From positions 1 to 64,000 of the forward strand of contig CALHXW010000193.1 of assembly GCA_938040325.1 (NCBI GenBank): DNA of 64,000 nucleotides. Direction: 5' to 3'. Position numbers and translations under genes: made by a program. This stretch comes from an uncultured bacterium (GTDB lineage Bacteria > Myxococcota_A > UBA9042 > PHBI01). Shown piece after piece: positions 8,501-18,928 of this stretch. Every line of letters begins with the position of its first letter. Within the stretch, counting starts at the first letter, position 1. A model generated the notes under the pieces. It was not told where the DNA came from and did not search any database. It saw nothing but the letters and a program-made list of their open reading frames with translations.

Positions 8501-9706
8501 ATGGACGTTACGCGCAGCGACATTGAACTGGCCCGCGAGCGCATCCGTGATGCGGTCGAACTCACGCCGTGCGTGCGCTCCAACAAGCTCAGCGAGCAGC
8601 TTGGCATCCGGATTCATCTCAAGCACGAACACGCGCAAACCACCGGATCCTACAAGGAACGCGGCGCGCTCAATCGGGTGCTCGAGCTGGACACAGACTG
8701 CCGTGGCGTGATCGCTAGCAGTGCCGGTAACCATGGCCTAGGGGTGGCACGCCATGCAGCGGCACGCGGCATTCCCGTGACGATCGTCATGCCGCTCTAC
8801 ACCCCGCTGGTCAAAGTCACGAGCGTGCGGGAGCAGGGGGCATCTGTGGTCCTTCATGGCGACTCCTTCGGCGACGCTTACACCCATGCCTGCGAGCTTC
8901 GCGACCGGCATGACTGGGTGTTTATCCATCCGTTCGACGATGCCCATGTTATCGCGGGCCAAGGCACCGTTGGCCTTGAGATTCTTGAGCAAGTCCCCGA
9001 CGTCGACACCGTCGTGGTTCCCGTTGGCGGAGGCGGCCTCATCGCGGGAATCAGCGTAGCGATTCGTTCCGTCAGGCCGGACGTGCGGATCATCGGTGTC
9101 GAGTCCGACGCGATGCCGGGGATGGCAATGAGCCTGCAGGAGGGCTCCATTGTCACAGTGCCGGCACGACGCACGATTGCCGATGGAATCGCGGTTCCTC
9201 GCGTCGGAGACCGGCCATTTCGGATCGTCAAGGAGCTGGTGGACCGCGTCGTGACCGTTGACGACGATGAGGTTGCGAGCGCAGTCCTGACGCTCCTCGA
9301 GGTCGAAAAGACCGTGGTCGAAGGGGCGTCGGCTGCGGCCCTGGCGGCGGTCTTACACGGCGATATCCGCGACCTTGGGGAGCGCTTCGTTGTTGTGCTG
9401 ACCGGCGGCAACATCGATGTCACACTGCTCAATCGAATCATTGTCCGCGGGCTTGTGAAGGACGGGCGGATGTTTCGCTTCCGAGCTCGGCTACCCGACA
9501 CTCCCGGAGCGCTCTCCGGCATGCTTGATACCCTCGCCCAGCTTGCTTGCAACATCGTCGACATCTCCCACGACCGCACCCTCGTCAGCGGCGATGTGCG
9601 CGAGGTCGAGGTCGGAATGACCCTCGAGACGCGTGGGCATCCGCACATCAAAGAGATCGTGACATCGCTCACGAGCGCGGGTATCAGCGTGCGCACATCG
9701 AGCTGA
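8501..9706 (+). CDS. ilvA: Threonine ammonia-lyase (threonine dehydratase) with C-terminal ACT domain
   Basis: PLP motif TTGSYKERGALN, SAGNHGLGVA, GGGGLIAG; C-terminal ACT-like FRARLPDTPGALSGML. Confidence 0.92.
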   Translation: MDVTRSDIELARERIRDAVELTPCVRSNKLSEQLGIRIHLKHEHAQTTGSYKERGALNRVLELDTDCRGVIASSAGNHGLGVARHAAARGIPVTIVMPLYTPLVKVTSVREQGASVVLHGDSFGDAYTHACELRDRHDWVFIHPFDDAHVIAGQGTVGLEILEQVPDVDTVVVPVGGGGLIAGISVAIRSVRPDVRIIGVESDAMPGMAMSLQEGSIVTVPARRTIADGIAVPRVGDRPFRIVKELVDRVVTVDDDEVASAVLTLLEVEKTVVEGASAAALAAVLHGDIRDLGERFVVVLTGGNIDVTLLNRIIVRGLVKDGRMFRFRARLPDTPGALSGMLDTLAQLACNIVDISHDRTLVSGDVREVEVGMTLETRGHPHIKEIVTSLTSAGISVRTSS

Positions 9707-9793
9707 GCCCCTTGGGCCCTACGCTCGGGTCCTCTCGCAACGCAAACCACCGTGTGGTTGCCGGTTAGCAAACGTTCGCCTCAAGGATAACGG

Positions 9794-11251
9794 GTGGTTA
9801 GGAAGTTCGGACGGAAGCCTGGTCTCTGGGTTTTTTGCGTTGTGTCAATGGTCTACGCACTCGTTGCCTGGGACCGACTGGCGGAGCCGTCTGCGCAGTT
9901 CCACTTCGTGGATCTCGCCCACTCGTTTATGTCGGGCCGGCTCGACACGGACACGCCGCGTCAGCGCTCGAGTCAGGCAAAAGCGGAAGACCCACGTGGC
10001 TACCGAGCTGCGATTAAGCGCACAGAGTCTGCAGGTGGCTGGAACGACTGGGCGTCGTTGCGCACGTTGACCCTCAAGGGCGGCCAGGTGGTTCGCGGAC
10101 GATTCGCGTGGCCGAGTGACAAGGGCGAGAAGCGCCACCTCTTTCACACCGACGACGGCTTCGAGATGAAGATTGTCGTCCCCACGGACCTCGAGCGCAC
10201 CTGCGGGGACAACGGACGACGTCTGTGTGACGAGCGGACGCACTACGTGTCGTTTCCGCCCTTTCCTGGCATTGCGATGATGCCGCTGGCGGCGGTGTTT
10301 GGCTACGACGTCAACGACGTGTGGGTCACCATTGCGATGGGCGGTCTCAACGCGGTCCTGTTGTTTTGGTTCTTGCAGCTATTGACGGCGCGCGGTCACG
10401 GCTCGCGGACGACCCGTGACAACCTGTGGTTGACGTTCGCATTCGCGTTCGGGACCGTCGCCTTCTTTGCCTCCGTGCGCGGGGAGGTCTGGTTCACAGC
10501 GCTCATCTTCGGGGTGGCGCTCAACCTTGGCTACATGCTGGCAGCCCTCGACCTTCGCCATCCAATGCTGGCCGGGTTTCTACTGATCTGCGCCGTAGCG
10601 ACACGTGTCCCCATCGCGTTCTGCGTGATGTTCTTTGCCTGGCAGCTCTTTATGCCAAACAACCGCTGGGCGCCGAACCGTCGCGATGAGATTCTAAAGA
10701 AGGGCACCCTATTCGCGTTGCCCATCATCTGCGGTGCTGTGTTGCTGATGCTCTTCAATGAGGCACGCTTCGGCAGCTACCTGGAGTTCGGGCACAGCTA
10801 CCTCTCGGGTGGCGCCGCCGATCGGGTACGCGACCATGGGATGTTTAGCACCCACTACCTCAACCTCAACCTGCGCTCTGCGTTGATCACGCTTCCGCGT
10901 TTGACCAGCGAAGCGCCCTACCTGCAGATCTCCAATCACGGACTCGGCCTGCTCTTTACCACGCCGTTGTTGTGGCTCTTGCTCCGCCCGGCCACGTCTG
11001 CGCCGCTCCGCAGCGCACTCTGGCTAGCGGTCATCTGTGCTGCAGTGCCCGGGCTGCTCTACCAGAACTCGGGCTGGAAGCAGTTCAGCTACCGCTTTGC
11101 CCTCGACTATATGCCCTACATCATCGCGCTCATCGCCCTCGGAGGGCGCCCGCTGACGCGCAAGGTCAAAGGGCTAGTGGTTGCCGGTGTCGTCATCAAC
11201 CTGTTTGGAGCCATCACGTTCGGTCGATACGCCTCGTTCTTCTACGAGTGA
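9794..11251 (+). CDS. Polytopic membrane protein, glycosyltransferase/mannosyltransferase-like
   Basis: GTG start; many TM segments; ARFGSYLEFGHSYLSGG pattern seen in dolichyl-phosphate-type transferases. Confidence 0.6.
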   Translation: MVRKFGRKPGLWVFCVVSMVYALVAWDRLAEPSAQFHFVDLAHSFMSGRLDTDTPRQRSSQAKAEDPRGYRAAIKRTESAGGWNDWASLRTLTLKGGQVVRGRFAWPSDKGEKRHLFHTDDGFEMKIVVPTDLERTCGDNGRRLCDERTHYVSFPPFPGIAMMPLAAVFGYDVNDVWVTIAMGGLNAVLLFWFLQLLTARGHGSRTTRDNLWLTFAFAFGTVAFFASVRGEVWFTALIFGVALNLGYMLAALDLRHPMLAGFLLICAVATRVPIAFCVMFFAWQLFMPNNRWAPNRRDEILKKGTLFALPIICGAVLLMLFNEARFGSYLEFGHSYLSGGAADRVRDHGMFSTHYLNLNLRSALITLPRLTSEAPYLQISNHGLGLLFTTPLLWLLLRPATSAPLRSALWLAVICAAVPGLLYQNSGWKQFSYRFALDYMPYIIALIALGGRPLTRKVKGLVVAGVVINLFGAITFGRYASFFYE

Positions 11252-11854
11252 GGCGGCTTGCCGGGCGCGTCGCCAGCGCCACCACAGGGCCCCGATAACC
11301 ACAGCAACGATAGACAGCGCGACAGCCGTGTAGCGGCTCAGCCAGCGATCGAGCTCCTCGATGTTTGAGCCGACGAGCGCGCCTGCTCCTAGCAGAAGCC
11401 CGTTCCACGCGAGTGCGCTGATGCCGCTGTAGATGAGAACATGCCAACGCGACAGGCCCGCGATCCCCGACGCGACAAGGAAGAGCGCGCGGACCCCTGG
11501 CACGAAGCGGTTGACCACCAAGTAGGTCGCACCCCGGCGCTCAAACGACTCCACAAGCGTGCCGATCGTCGCTTGCGTGCGCGGCTTGAGCCGCCCAAGC
11601 CGGCCCGACCGCACGAGCCAGCGGCCGACCTGATGGTCCACCATGCACCCCAGGAGCGCGCCGAGCGTGACGACAGCAAGGACGGGCCACAGACTCCAAC
11701 CGAACGCGGTCACGAGGACCGCCCCGCCGACGACAAAGAGGTCGCCAGGCGCGATCGGAAAGACATACTCGATGAAGGCGCCGCCGAAGAGCGCTGCGTA
11801 CGTCAGCCAGGCTGGCCAGGCCTGCACGGTGTCGACAAGCTCGACCAGGCTCAT
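11174..11854 (-). CDS. DedA family (VTT domain) membrane protein
   Basis: YVFPIAPGDLFVVGGAVLV, GCMVDHQVGRWL, RFVPGVRALFLVASGIAGLSRWHVL. Confidence 0.9.
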   Translation of the reverse strand: MSLVELVDTVQAWPAWLTYAALFGGAFIEYVFPIAPGDLFVVGGAVLVTAFGWSLWPVLAVVTLGALLGCMVDHQVGRWLVRSGRLGRLKPRTQATIGTLVESFERRGATYLVVNRFVPGVRALFLVASGIAGLSRWHVLIYSGISALAWNGLLLGAGALVGSNIEELDRWLSRYTAVALSIVAVVIGALWWRWRRARQAASLVEERGVSTERDGSKQVDDDTGNH

Positions 11855-11912
11855 GGCTGCCTACCCGGAGCGACCATGCCGCCACCGTCCACCGTGCACG
11901 CGCTCCGCCAGC

Positions 11913-13370
11913 TCAGGGCCTCAGCGTCAGAAGGGCTTGCCGCAAGCGGGCCTGACACCGTGCCTTGCCCAAGAGCTCCATCGTGCCGAAGAGGCCAGGG
12001 GTGGCCTTCTGGCCGGTGACCGCGACCCGCACCATCATGAACAAGTCTCTTAGCTTCCACTCAGTCGCCTCGACCTGCGCACGCAAGAGCGCCTCGATGG
12101 ACTCGTTGCGCCAGTCGCGACAGGCATCAACAGCCTCTACGACAATCTTCATGGCGCGATACGCCTCAACGCGCTCTTTCTTCTTGGGGATGAGCAGCTC
12201 CAGCGGCGTGGCCTCTGCGCGTCCCAGGATGAACGATGCCTGCGGCACAAAGTCTTCAAGTCGGGAGATACGCTCCCTCAGCAGTGGCGCGACCCGAGCG
12301 AGGTAGCCGCTCGAGAGCAGCCAGCTCTGGAGTCGCTCGACCAGCGCGTCATCGCCAAGCTCCCGAATGTAGAGCCCGTTGAGCCAGTCCAGCTTCTCAA
12401 GGTCGAACACGGGGCCGCCGAGCGCCATTCGCTGAAAGCTGAACTCCGCGACCATGTCGTCATAGCTGAACTTCTCGCGCTCGTCGGGCATCGACCAGCC
12501 CATCCGTCCAAGGAAGTTGACGAGCGCCTCGGGCAGGATTCCGACCGCCTCATAAAACTCCAAGCTCACAGGGTTTTTGCGCTTGGAGATCTTGGACTTG
12601 TCAGCGTTACGGAGCAGCGGCAGGTGGATAAAGACAGGTGGTTGCCAGCCGAACGCCTCGTAGAGCCGGACGTGCTTGGGCGTCGACGGAATCCACTCCT
12701 CGGCCCGAATGACGTGGGTGATCTCCATGAGGTGGTCGTCGACGACGTTGGCCAGATGGTAGGTCGGGAAGCCGTCGGACTTCATCAAGACCTGGTCGTC
12801 CATCTGGGAGTTGTCGATGCTCACTTCGCCACGAAGCGCGTCGTTGAATGCCGTCACGCCGTCCAGCGGAGCTTTGAAGCGGATGACATGGGGCTCGCCG
12901 GCTGCCAACCGGCGCTCAACCTCAGCGCTTGGCAGGTCTCGGTAGCGCCGGTCGTAGCTCGTCGACCGTCCTTCACTCTTGGCGCTCTTGCGCATCTCGG
13001 CGAGCTCTTCCGCCGTCGCGAAGCAGCGATATGCGCGCCCGGCCGCCAAGAGCTTGTCGGCGTGCTCACGGTAGATCTCGGTCCGCTCGCTCTGCCGGTA
13101 TGGACCGTAGTCACCGCCGACGTCCGGGCCTTCGTGCCAGGTGAGACCCAACCAGCCGAGGCTCTTGTAGATCGCTTCCTCGCTCGCCCGAGTCGAGCGG
13201 GTCTGGTCCGTGTCCTCGATCCGCAGCACGAAGCGACCGCCATTCGATGCCGCAAAGGCCTTGTTGAAGAGCGCCACGTACGCTGTTCCAACGTGCGGGT
13301 CGCCCGTCGGGCTGGGGGCGATCCGGACCCTGACGGGTCGGTCTGTAGGCAACGGAATGGGCGGGATCAT
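11913..13370 (-). CDS. gltX: Glutamyl-tRNA synthetase
   Basis: RIAPSPTGDPHVGTAYVALFN, RIEDTDQTR, KISKRKNP. Confidence 0.96.
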   Translation of the reverse strand: MIPPIPLPTDRPVRVRIAPSPTGDPHVGTAYVALFNKAFAASNGGRFVLRIEDTDQTRSTRASEEAIYKSLGWLGLTWHEGPDVGGDYGPYRQSERTEIYREHADKLLAAGRAYRCFATAEELAEMRKSAKSEGRSTSYDRRYRDLPSAEVERRLAAGEPHVIRFKAPLDGVTAFNDALRGEVSIDNSQMDDQVLMKSDGFPTYHLANVVDDHLMEITHVIRAEEWIPSTPKHVRLYEAFGWQPPVFIHLPLLRNADKSKISKRKNPVSLEFYEAVGILPEALVNFLGRMGWSMPDEREKFSYDDMVAEFSFQRMALGGPVFDLEKLDWLNGLYIRELGDDALVERLQSWLLSSGYLARVAPLLRERISRLEDFVPQASFILGRAEATPLELLIPKKKERVEAYRAMKIVVEAVDACRDWRNESIEALLRAQVEATEWKLRDLFMMVRVAVTGQKATPGLFGTMELLGKARCQARLRQALLTLRP

Positions 13371-14032
13371 GACTCGGGTCCTTCGGTGGGGGCGTGGGAG
13401 TCGCTTGCGGGTTCGCTCGACGCGGGGTCGTCGTCCGTTTGATGGTCGCTGAACGCCCGCAGCGTGTCTTGAAGCACGCGTTTCGTCTGCCGTCGCTCGG
13501 CAGCGATGATGGATTGAAACGTTGCGACCGCATCGTCCAGCTCGTCGTTGACGACGATGTAGCGATACAGGTTCGCTTGGGCGATCTCGCCGCGAGCATT
13601 GTCGAGCCGTGTGTCGAGGGCTTCCGCCGACTCTGTCCCGCGACCGCGAAGGCGCGCTTCGAGGGTCTGGAAGTTCGGTGGCGCGATGAAGATGCTGAGG
13701 GCGTCCGGGAACGTCGCCATCAGCTGCTTGGCGCCCTCGATGTCGATGTCAAAGACGATGTCTTTGCCGGCCTCCCACAGGCGCTCGATCTCGGCCTTGC
13801 TGGTGCCGTAACGGTTGAGGTGTACCGCTGCCCACTCGGCAAATGCCCGCTCCGCAATCATCTCGTCGAACGTGTCGTCGGACACGAAGTGATAGTCGCT
13901 GCCGTGTTGCTCGCCGGGCCTCGGAGCGCGCGTCGTGTGGCTCACCGAGAGCGAAAGGCGCGGGTCATCCGCCATCGACCGCTTCAGGATCGTGGACTTC
14001 CCGCTACCACTTGGCCCCGTCATCACGACCAT
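13367..14032 (-). CDS. gmk: Guanylate kinase
   Basis: TGPSGSGKSTILKR P-loop, SVSHTTRAPRPGE; start ATG 14032; overlaps gltX start. Confidence 0.93.
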   Translation of the reverse strand: MVVMTGPSGSGKSTILKRSMADDPRLSLSVSHTTRAPRPGEQHGSDYHFVSDDTFDEMIAERAFAEWAAVHLNRYGTSKAEIERLWEAGKDIVFDIDIEGAKQLMATFPDALSIFIAPPNFQTLEARLRGRGTESAEALDTRLDNARGEIAQANLYRYIVVNDELDDAVATFQSIIAAERRQTKRVLQDTLRAFSDHQTDDDPASSEPASDSHAPTEGPES

Positions 14033-14048
14033 CAGGCCGCGCGTGGCC

Positions 14049-14939
14049 TCAGACGATGTTCTGGACCTGCTCACGGATCTTCTCCAATTCAACTTTGGCG
14101 TCCACGACCAGCGTTGCGACCTCTGCGTCGCGACACTTTGAGCCGATGGTGTTGAACTCTCGCAGCAGCTCCTGCGAGAGGAAGTCGAGGCGCTTGCCGC
14201 GCTCGCTGTCATCGGCTTCGTCGATGGTAGCAACAAAGCGCTCTAGGTGGGTCTTGACCCGAACGCACTCCTCAGTCACGTCCGCGCGGTCGCTGAACAC
14301 GACCAGCTCAGCGGCGATGCGCGCCTCGTCCAGCTCGCCGCCGACCTGGGCCCGCGATCGGGCGACCTTCTCGCGAAGGCGCGCCTCCATGCCAGCAAGG
14401 ATCTCCGGGGTGCTTGCCTCGACCTCGGTGACAGCGCGCTCAAGAACGCCGAGCCGCGCGAGGAAGTCGGCTTTCAACGCCTCGCCTTCGCGTCGTCGCA
14501 TCAACGTCAGCGCCTCTGCGGCGTCGCCGATGGCCGCGGTGAGAGCACCTTTGGCCTCATCCTCATCGATCGTGCTGGTTGTGACGCGCACAAAGTCGCC
14601 AAAACGCAGCGCAGCTTCCAGCGTCGGAGGCGGTGCATCGAGCTCGCGCGCAATCTCGTTGAGCGCAGTCATCATCACGGCGATGCCGTCCCGGTCGATC
14701 GCGACGGTCCGAGCTTCGCTGTCCATCGACTCAAGCTGAACGTGCGCGTCGACTGCGCCGCGCACGAGGGCCGCGCGAAGCTGCTGCTTCACTCCGGTCT
14801 CGAAGCGCGACAGCTCGCCCGGCGCGTGCAGTCGCATCGAGAAGTTCCTGTGGTTGACGCTCTTGAGCTCCACTCGGTACGCGCGACCGCTCACCTCGAA
14901 GCTGGCGGTCCCGAACCCGGTCATGCTTAGAATTCCCAT
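14049..14939 (-). CDS. yicC: YicC family protein
   Basis: MTGFGTASFEVSGRAYRVELKSVNHRNFSMRL; KRLDFLSQELLREFNTIGSKCRDAE. Confidence 0.95.
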   Translation of the reverse strand: MGILSMTGFGTASFEVSGRAYRVELKSVNHRNFSMRLHAPGELSRFETGVKQQLRAALVRGAVDAHVQLESMDSEARTVAIDRDGIAVMMTALNEIARELDAPPPTLEAALRFGDFVRVTTSTIDEDEAKGALTAAIGDAAEALTLMRRREGEALKADFLARLGVLERAVTEVEASTPEILAGMEARLREKVARSRAQVGGELDEARIAAELVVFSDRADVTEECVRVKTHLERFVATIDEADDSERGKRLDFLSQELLREFNTIGSKCRDAEVATLVVDAKVELEKIREQVQNIV

Positions 14940-15065
14940 CGCGCGTCACCCACCTGCTTAGGTCGACGACATACCAGAATCTTCGGCCTTTGGTGATGCT
15001 TCTTGATCACGCGTCAGCGCGTGGAAAACAAGCGGCTCGAAAGCAAGCGCGCGCGGCGCGGCGCG

Positions 15066-16439
15066 CTATGCTTCGGCGCGCGCAACAACCTCGGCCGCCC
15101 AAGAATCCAGCAGTCCCAGATCGGCGATCAGATCGAGCGCGACATAGCGCCCTCGGATGTGGCGACAGACGCGCAGGGTGCGGATGGCGCGCTCTTGGTC
15201 GACGCCGAGCTGACTTGCCCGCTCCGCACAGCCAGCGTCCTGCAGCGCGCGGGTTAGCGTCTCGACCGGCATGCACATCGCCGCGAGCTTTGGTCGCATC
15301 TCGTCCCAGCTGTCTCTAACGTGGACGAGCTCGGCCCGCAGCTCCGCCCCATGCTTCTGCTTGGAAGCGAGCTGGGTGCGGATCTCGCCGACGATCGTTG
15401 CGTCGAGGTTCGGGTGGGCGGCAGCCAGCGTGTCGAGGTAGCTCGCGTCGGCCCGCCGGGCCACCAGCGCGTCCACGTCGATGCCGCCAACGTCAGTCGC
15501 CAGCAGCCGCTCAAAGAGCATCGCGGACTGACGCGTTGCAACGCCGACCTGGGTGCCATGAAGCGCAACGAGCGGCGCGTTGTGGTGCAGCTGCTCCATG
15601 TCCCAGTAGTGGCTCACCAAGTGCTCGCCACCTGACGCCGGCGATGAGCTGCCAGCGATGGTCATCGAGTAGCCTGACAGCAGGATCGCCTGCATCAGCG
15701 TTGCGAGGCCAGCGCGCTCGGCGCGACCGATCGCGGCGGCCGCATCCAGCATCTCGGCGAAGACCTCGTCGAGGAGCTCGGACGGTGCGGTGTTAAACGG
15801 CACCCCTCGCACGAGGCTGCTCAGCAGCCAGTCGGCGTTTGAGAAGGGCTTGGAGACCAAGTCACCAAATCCCGCTCGGTTGAGGTGGGCCGGAGCCGCG
15901 ACCAACACGTCGGTGTCGGCAAAGATCGCCACAGGCTGCTGCGCCGGCAGCGTGCGCTTGACCCCGCCTACGAGCACCGCAGCGATGAGCGACGTGTAGC
16001 CGTTCATCGAGGCCGCCGTCGGCACGACCACGTAGTCACGCTCGAGCTCGTGGGTGGCCATCTTGACGATGTCGTTGACCGTACCTGCGCCCACCGCGAC
16101 GGCCATTCCATCGCCTGCGGCGAGGATGGTGCGAAGCGCGGCGATCGCACCGTCTTCGCAGACGAGGTGGTCGTCCTCGACGCGAGGCTCAAGGGTCAGC
16201 ACCCGACACGTCCGGCCGCTCGCGCGGATGGCCTCGATGACGCGCTTGCCCGCAGCTGCGTGCGTGTGGTCGTCGCAGATGACCACCGCGTGCTTGTCGG
16301 CTGGCAGCGTCGCGTCGAGGTAGCCGGGAAGCGCCTCGATCGCGCTCGGCGCGAGCGTCACGTGGCGGGTGCGTCCGCGGTCAACATGGGGCTCTCGCTT
16401 GAGGAGAGCCGAGATCTTGGAATCGAATGAAGTACTCAC
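15066..16439 (-). CDS. sn-glycerol-1-phosphate dehydrogenase-like protein (AraM/EgsA family)
   Basis: GAGTVNDIVKMATHEL, PTAASMNGYTS, LNRAGFGDLVSKPFSNADW, GEHLVSHYWD, HGTQVGVAT; GTG start 16439. Confidence 0.82.
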   Translation of the reverse strand: MSTSFDSKISALLKREPHVDRGRTRHVTLAPSAIEALPGYLDATLPADKHAVVICDDHTHAAAGKRVIEAIRASGRTCRVLTLEPRVEDDHLVCEDGAIAALRTILAAGDGMAVAVGAGTVNDIVKMATHELERDYVVVPTAASMNGYTSLIAAVLVGGVKRTLPAQQPVAIFADTDVLVAAPAHLNRAGFGDLVSKPFSNADWLLSSLVRGVPFNTAPSELLDEVFAEMLDAAAAIGRAERAGLATLMQAILLSGYSMTIAGSSSPASGGEHLVSHYWDMEQLHHNAPLVALHGTQVGVATRQSAMLFERLLATDVGGIDVDALVARRADASYLDTLAAAHPNLDATIVGEIRTQLASKQKHGAELRAELVHVRDSWDEMRPKLAAMCMPVETLTRALQDAGCAERASQLGVDQERAIRTLRVCRHIRGRYVALDLIADLGLLDSWAAEVVARAEA

Positions 16440-16687
16440 GCGGGGGATCCTAGCAGAGTTGACGGCGATGCGGTTCGTCACGTGCACGACCGAGCCGACG
16501 CCCCTAAGAACACTCGGGAACTGCGGCGTCGGACCGCACGCACGGGGCGCTCGGGCGGAGGAATGTCGGGTCGGCGCGGCGCCGTTCTTTGAGCGTCGGC
16601 GACCGTCGTGAAGCGCGGGGGCGCTGGAGCGCTGCGAACGAGGACGCATGCGCGGTCGCGGCCAGGTAACGGCCTCGTTGAGGCCAG

Positions 16688-18928
16688 GTGTTGCCCAGCT
16701 GGTCGAAACTCCCTAACATGCCCCTTATGGTCGCACTTCTTGTCCCTGAAGCCCGCTGGGCTCCTGCTCCTACCGTCGTTGGCTTGATCGCCAAGGTTCG
16801 GCAATACCACCCAGCCGCCGACGTCAATCTCATACGACGCGCTTTCGTTTTCGCAGAGCAGCATCATCGGCCCCAGCGTCGTAAGAACGGCGACCCTTAC
16901 ATCGGGCATCCTGTTGCTGTGGCGCACAACGTCGCCGGCATGAAGCTCGATGAGGCCACGGTCTGCGCGGCTCTGCTCCATGACGTCGTCGAGGACACGG
17001 ACGCCACGCTTGAGGACATTGAGCGGGTGTTCAACCGCGAGATCGCCCACCTCGTGGACGGTGTGACCAAGCTCAACAAGATCCGCTTCCGCTCCAAGGA
17101 GGAGCGCCAGGCCGAGAACTTCCGGAAGATGCTCGTGGCGATGAGCAAAGACATCCGGGTGATCCTCGTGAAGCTGGCGGATCGCACGCACAACATGCGC
17201 ACGCTGGGCTTCATGCCGGAGCACAAGCGGGTGGTGATCGCGCGCGAGACCATGGATATCTTTGCCCCCCTCGCTAACCGCCTCGGCCTAGGCGCGGTGA
17301 AGATCGAGCTGGAAGACCTCTCGTTTCGTCACCTCTACCCCGACGAGTATCAGGACATCCGCTCGGAAGTGAACCTCCGCCTGGAGGAGCGCAAGACCTA
17401 TATCGACGGGGTCATCTCCGACATCACCCAGATCGTGGCAGACGCGGGCATTCACGCCGACGTGAGTGGTCGGCCGAAGCACTTCTGGTCGATCCACCGT
17501 AAGATGGTGCGCCAGCAGATCCCCTTCTCGAAGGTCTACGACCACATGGCCTTCCGCGTGCTCGTCGACAAGCAGAGCGAGTGCTACCACGCGCTTGGGC
17601 TCATCCATGAGCACTGGCGGCCCATCCCGGGACGCTTCAAAGACTACATCGCCCTGCCCAAGCCTAACCGCTACCAGAGCTTGCACACGACCGTGATCGG
17701 GCCCGGCGGGCAGCGGATCGAGGTCCAGATCCGCACCCACGCGATGCACCGCATCGCCGAGGCCGGCATTGCGGCCCACTGGAAGTACAAGGAAGGCGAC
17801 CGGGTCGCGCAGCGCGATGAGGAGCGCTACGATTGGCTCAAGCGCATGATGGAGTGGCAGCGCGAGTTCGACGACCCCAGCGAGTTCCTTGAGTCCGTGA
17901 AGGTCGAGCTCTTCGCCGACGAGGTGTACACCTTCACCCCGAAGGGCGAGCTGAAGGTCATGCCGCGCGGCTCCACGCCTGTTGACTTCGCCTACGCCAT
18001 CCACTCGGAGGTCGGTGCGCGCTGCTCCGGCGCCATCGTCAACGGCGGGATCGTGCCGCTCACCCACAAGCTGCACAACGGCGACGTCGTTGAGATCATC
18101 ACCAACCGCAACCAGAAGCCGAACAAAGACTGGCTGCGCTTCGTCAAGACCAACCGCGCGAAGAACCGCATCAAGGCGTTCATCCGCAAGGAGCAACGCG
18201 CGCGGTCGCTCGAGCTTGGTGAACAGCTGCTCGACAAGGAGTTCCGACGCTACTCGCGCTCCCTGGCGCGCGCCAAGAAGCTGCCCGAGTTCAAGGCCTA
18301 TGCGATCGCCAACAGCCTCTCCGGCGTCGAGGAGCTCATCGTCCAGGTCGGGATGGGCAACCAAGCGGCCGTGTCGGTTGTTGCGGCGGTCTTTCCTGAC
18401 GATGTGAAGCAGCGCTCACCAAAGCGCGTGCAGGTCGGCGCCAGCGACGGGGTCCTGGGTCGGATCCTACAGAAGGTCAAGGGACGGCCCGGCGGCGTCG
18501 TGGTGGACGGCCTCGATGGGGTCAAGCACACGATCGCAAAGTGTTGCTCGCCGGTGCCGGGAGAGTCGATTGTCGGGTTCGTCACGCCGGGACATGTGAT
18601 CAGCGTTCACCGAAAGCACTGCGTGAACATCGTCGACCAGGATCCAGCCCGCGAGGTCGCGGTCCGCTGGGGGCAGGGCGGCTCGGGCTACCCGGTGGCG
18701 ATTCGCGTCGTCACCGAGACCGGCGTCACGGGTCTGCTGACGATGATGACCAAGGTGTTCAGCGACATGCGACTCAATATCGACGCCGCCAACTGCAAGG
18801 AAGCGCCGGACGGACGCGCTGAGAACATCTTCAACTTCCACTGCGTCGATCTGGAAGAGCTCAACGCGGTCGTGCGGCGCCTCGAGAACCTGCGCGGCGT
18901 CTACGCGGTCGAGCGACTTCGCGGGTGA
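16688..18928 (+). CDS. relA/spoT: Bifunctional (p)ppGpp synthetase/hydrolase RelA/SpoT family
   Basis: HD domain (YIGHPVAVAHN, LLHDVVEDTDAT), synthetase, TGS and ACT domains; ATG at 16718 is an alternative start. Confidence 0.96.
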   Translation: MLPSWSKLPNMPLMVALLVPEARWAPAPTVVGLIAKVRQYHPAADVNLIRRAFVFAEQHHRPQRRKNGDPYIGHPVAVAHNVAGMKLDEATVCAALLHDVVEDTDATLEDIERVFNREIAHLVDGVTKLNKIRFRSKEERQAENFRKMLVAMSKDIRVILVKLADRTHNMRTLGFMPEHKRVVIARETMDIFAPLANRLGLGAVKIELEDLSFRHLYPDEYQDIRSEVNLRLEERKTYIDGVISDITQIVADAGIHADVSGRPKHFWSIHRKMVRQQIPFSKVYDHMAFRVLVDKQSECYHALGLIHEHWRPIPGRFKDYIALPKPNRYQSLHTTVIGPGGQRIEVQIRTHAMHRIAEAGIAAHWKYKEGDRVAQRDEERYDWLKRMMEWQREFDDPSEFLESVKVELFADEVYTFTPKGELKVMPRGSTPVDFAYAIHSEVGARCSGAIVNGGIVPLTHKLHNGDVVEIITNRNQKPNKDWLRFVKTNRAKNRIKAFIRKEQRARSLELGEQLLDKEFRRYSRSLARAKKLPEFKAYAIANSLSGVEELIVQVGMGNQAAVSVVAAVFPDDVKQRSPKRVQVGASDGVLGRILQKVKGRPGGVVVDGLDGVKHTIAKCCSPVPGESIVGFVTPGHVISVHRKHCVNIVDQDPAREVAVRWGQGGSGYPVAIRVVTETGVTGLLTMMTKVFSDMRLNIDAANCKEAPDGRAENIFNFHCVDLEELNAVVRRLENLRGVYAVERLRG

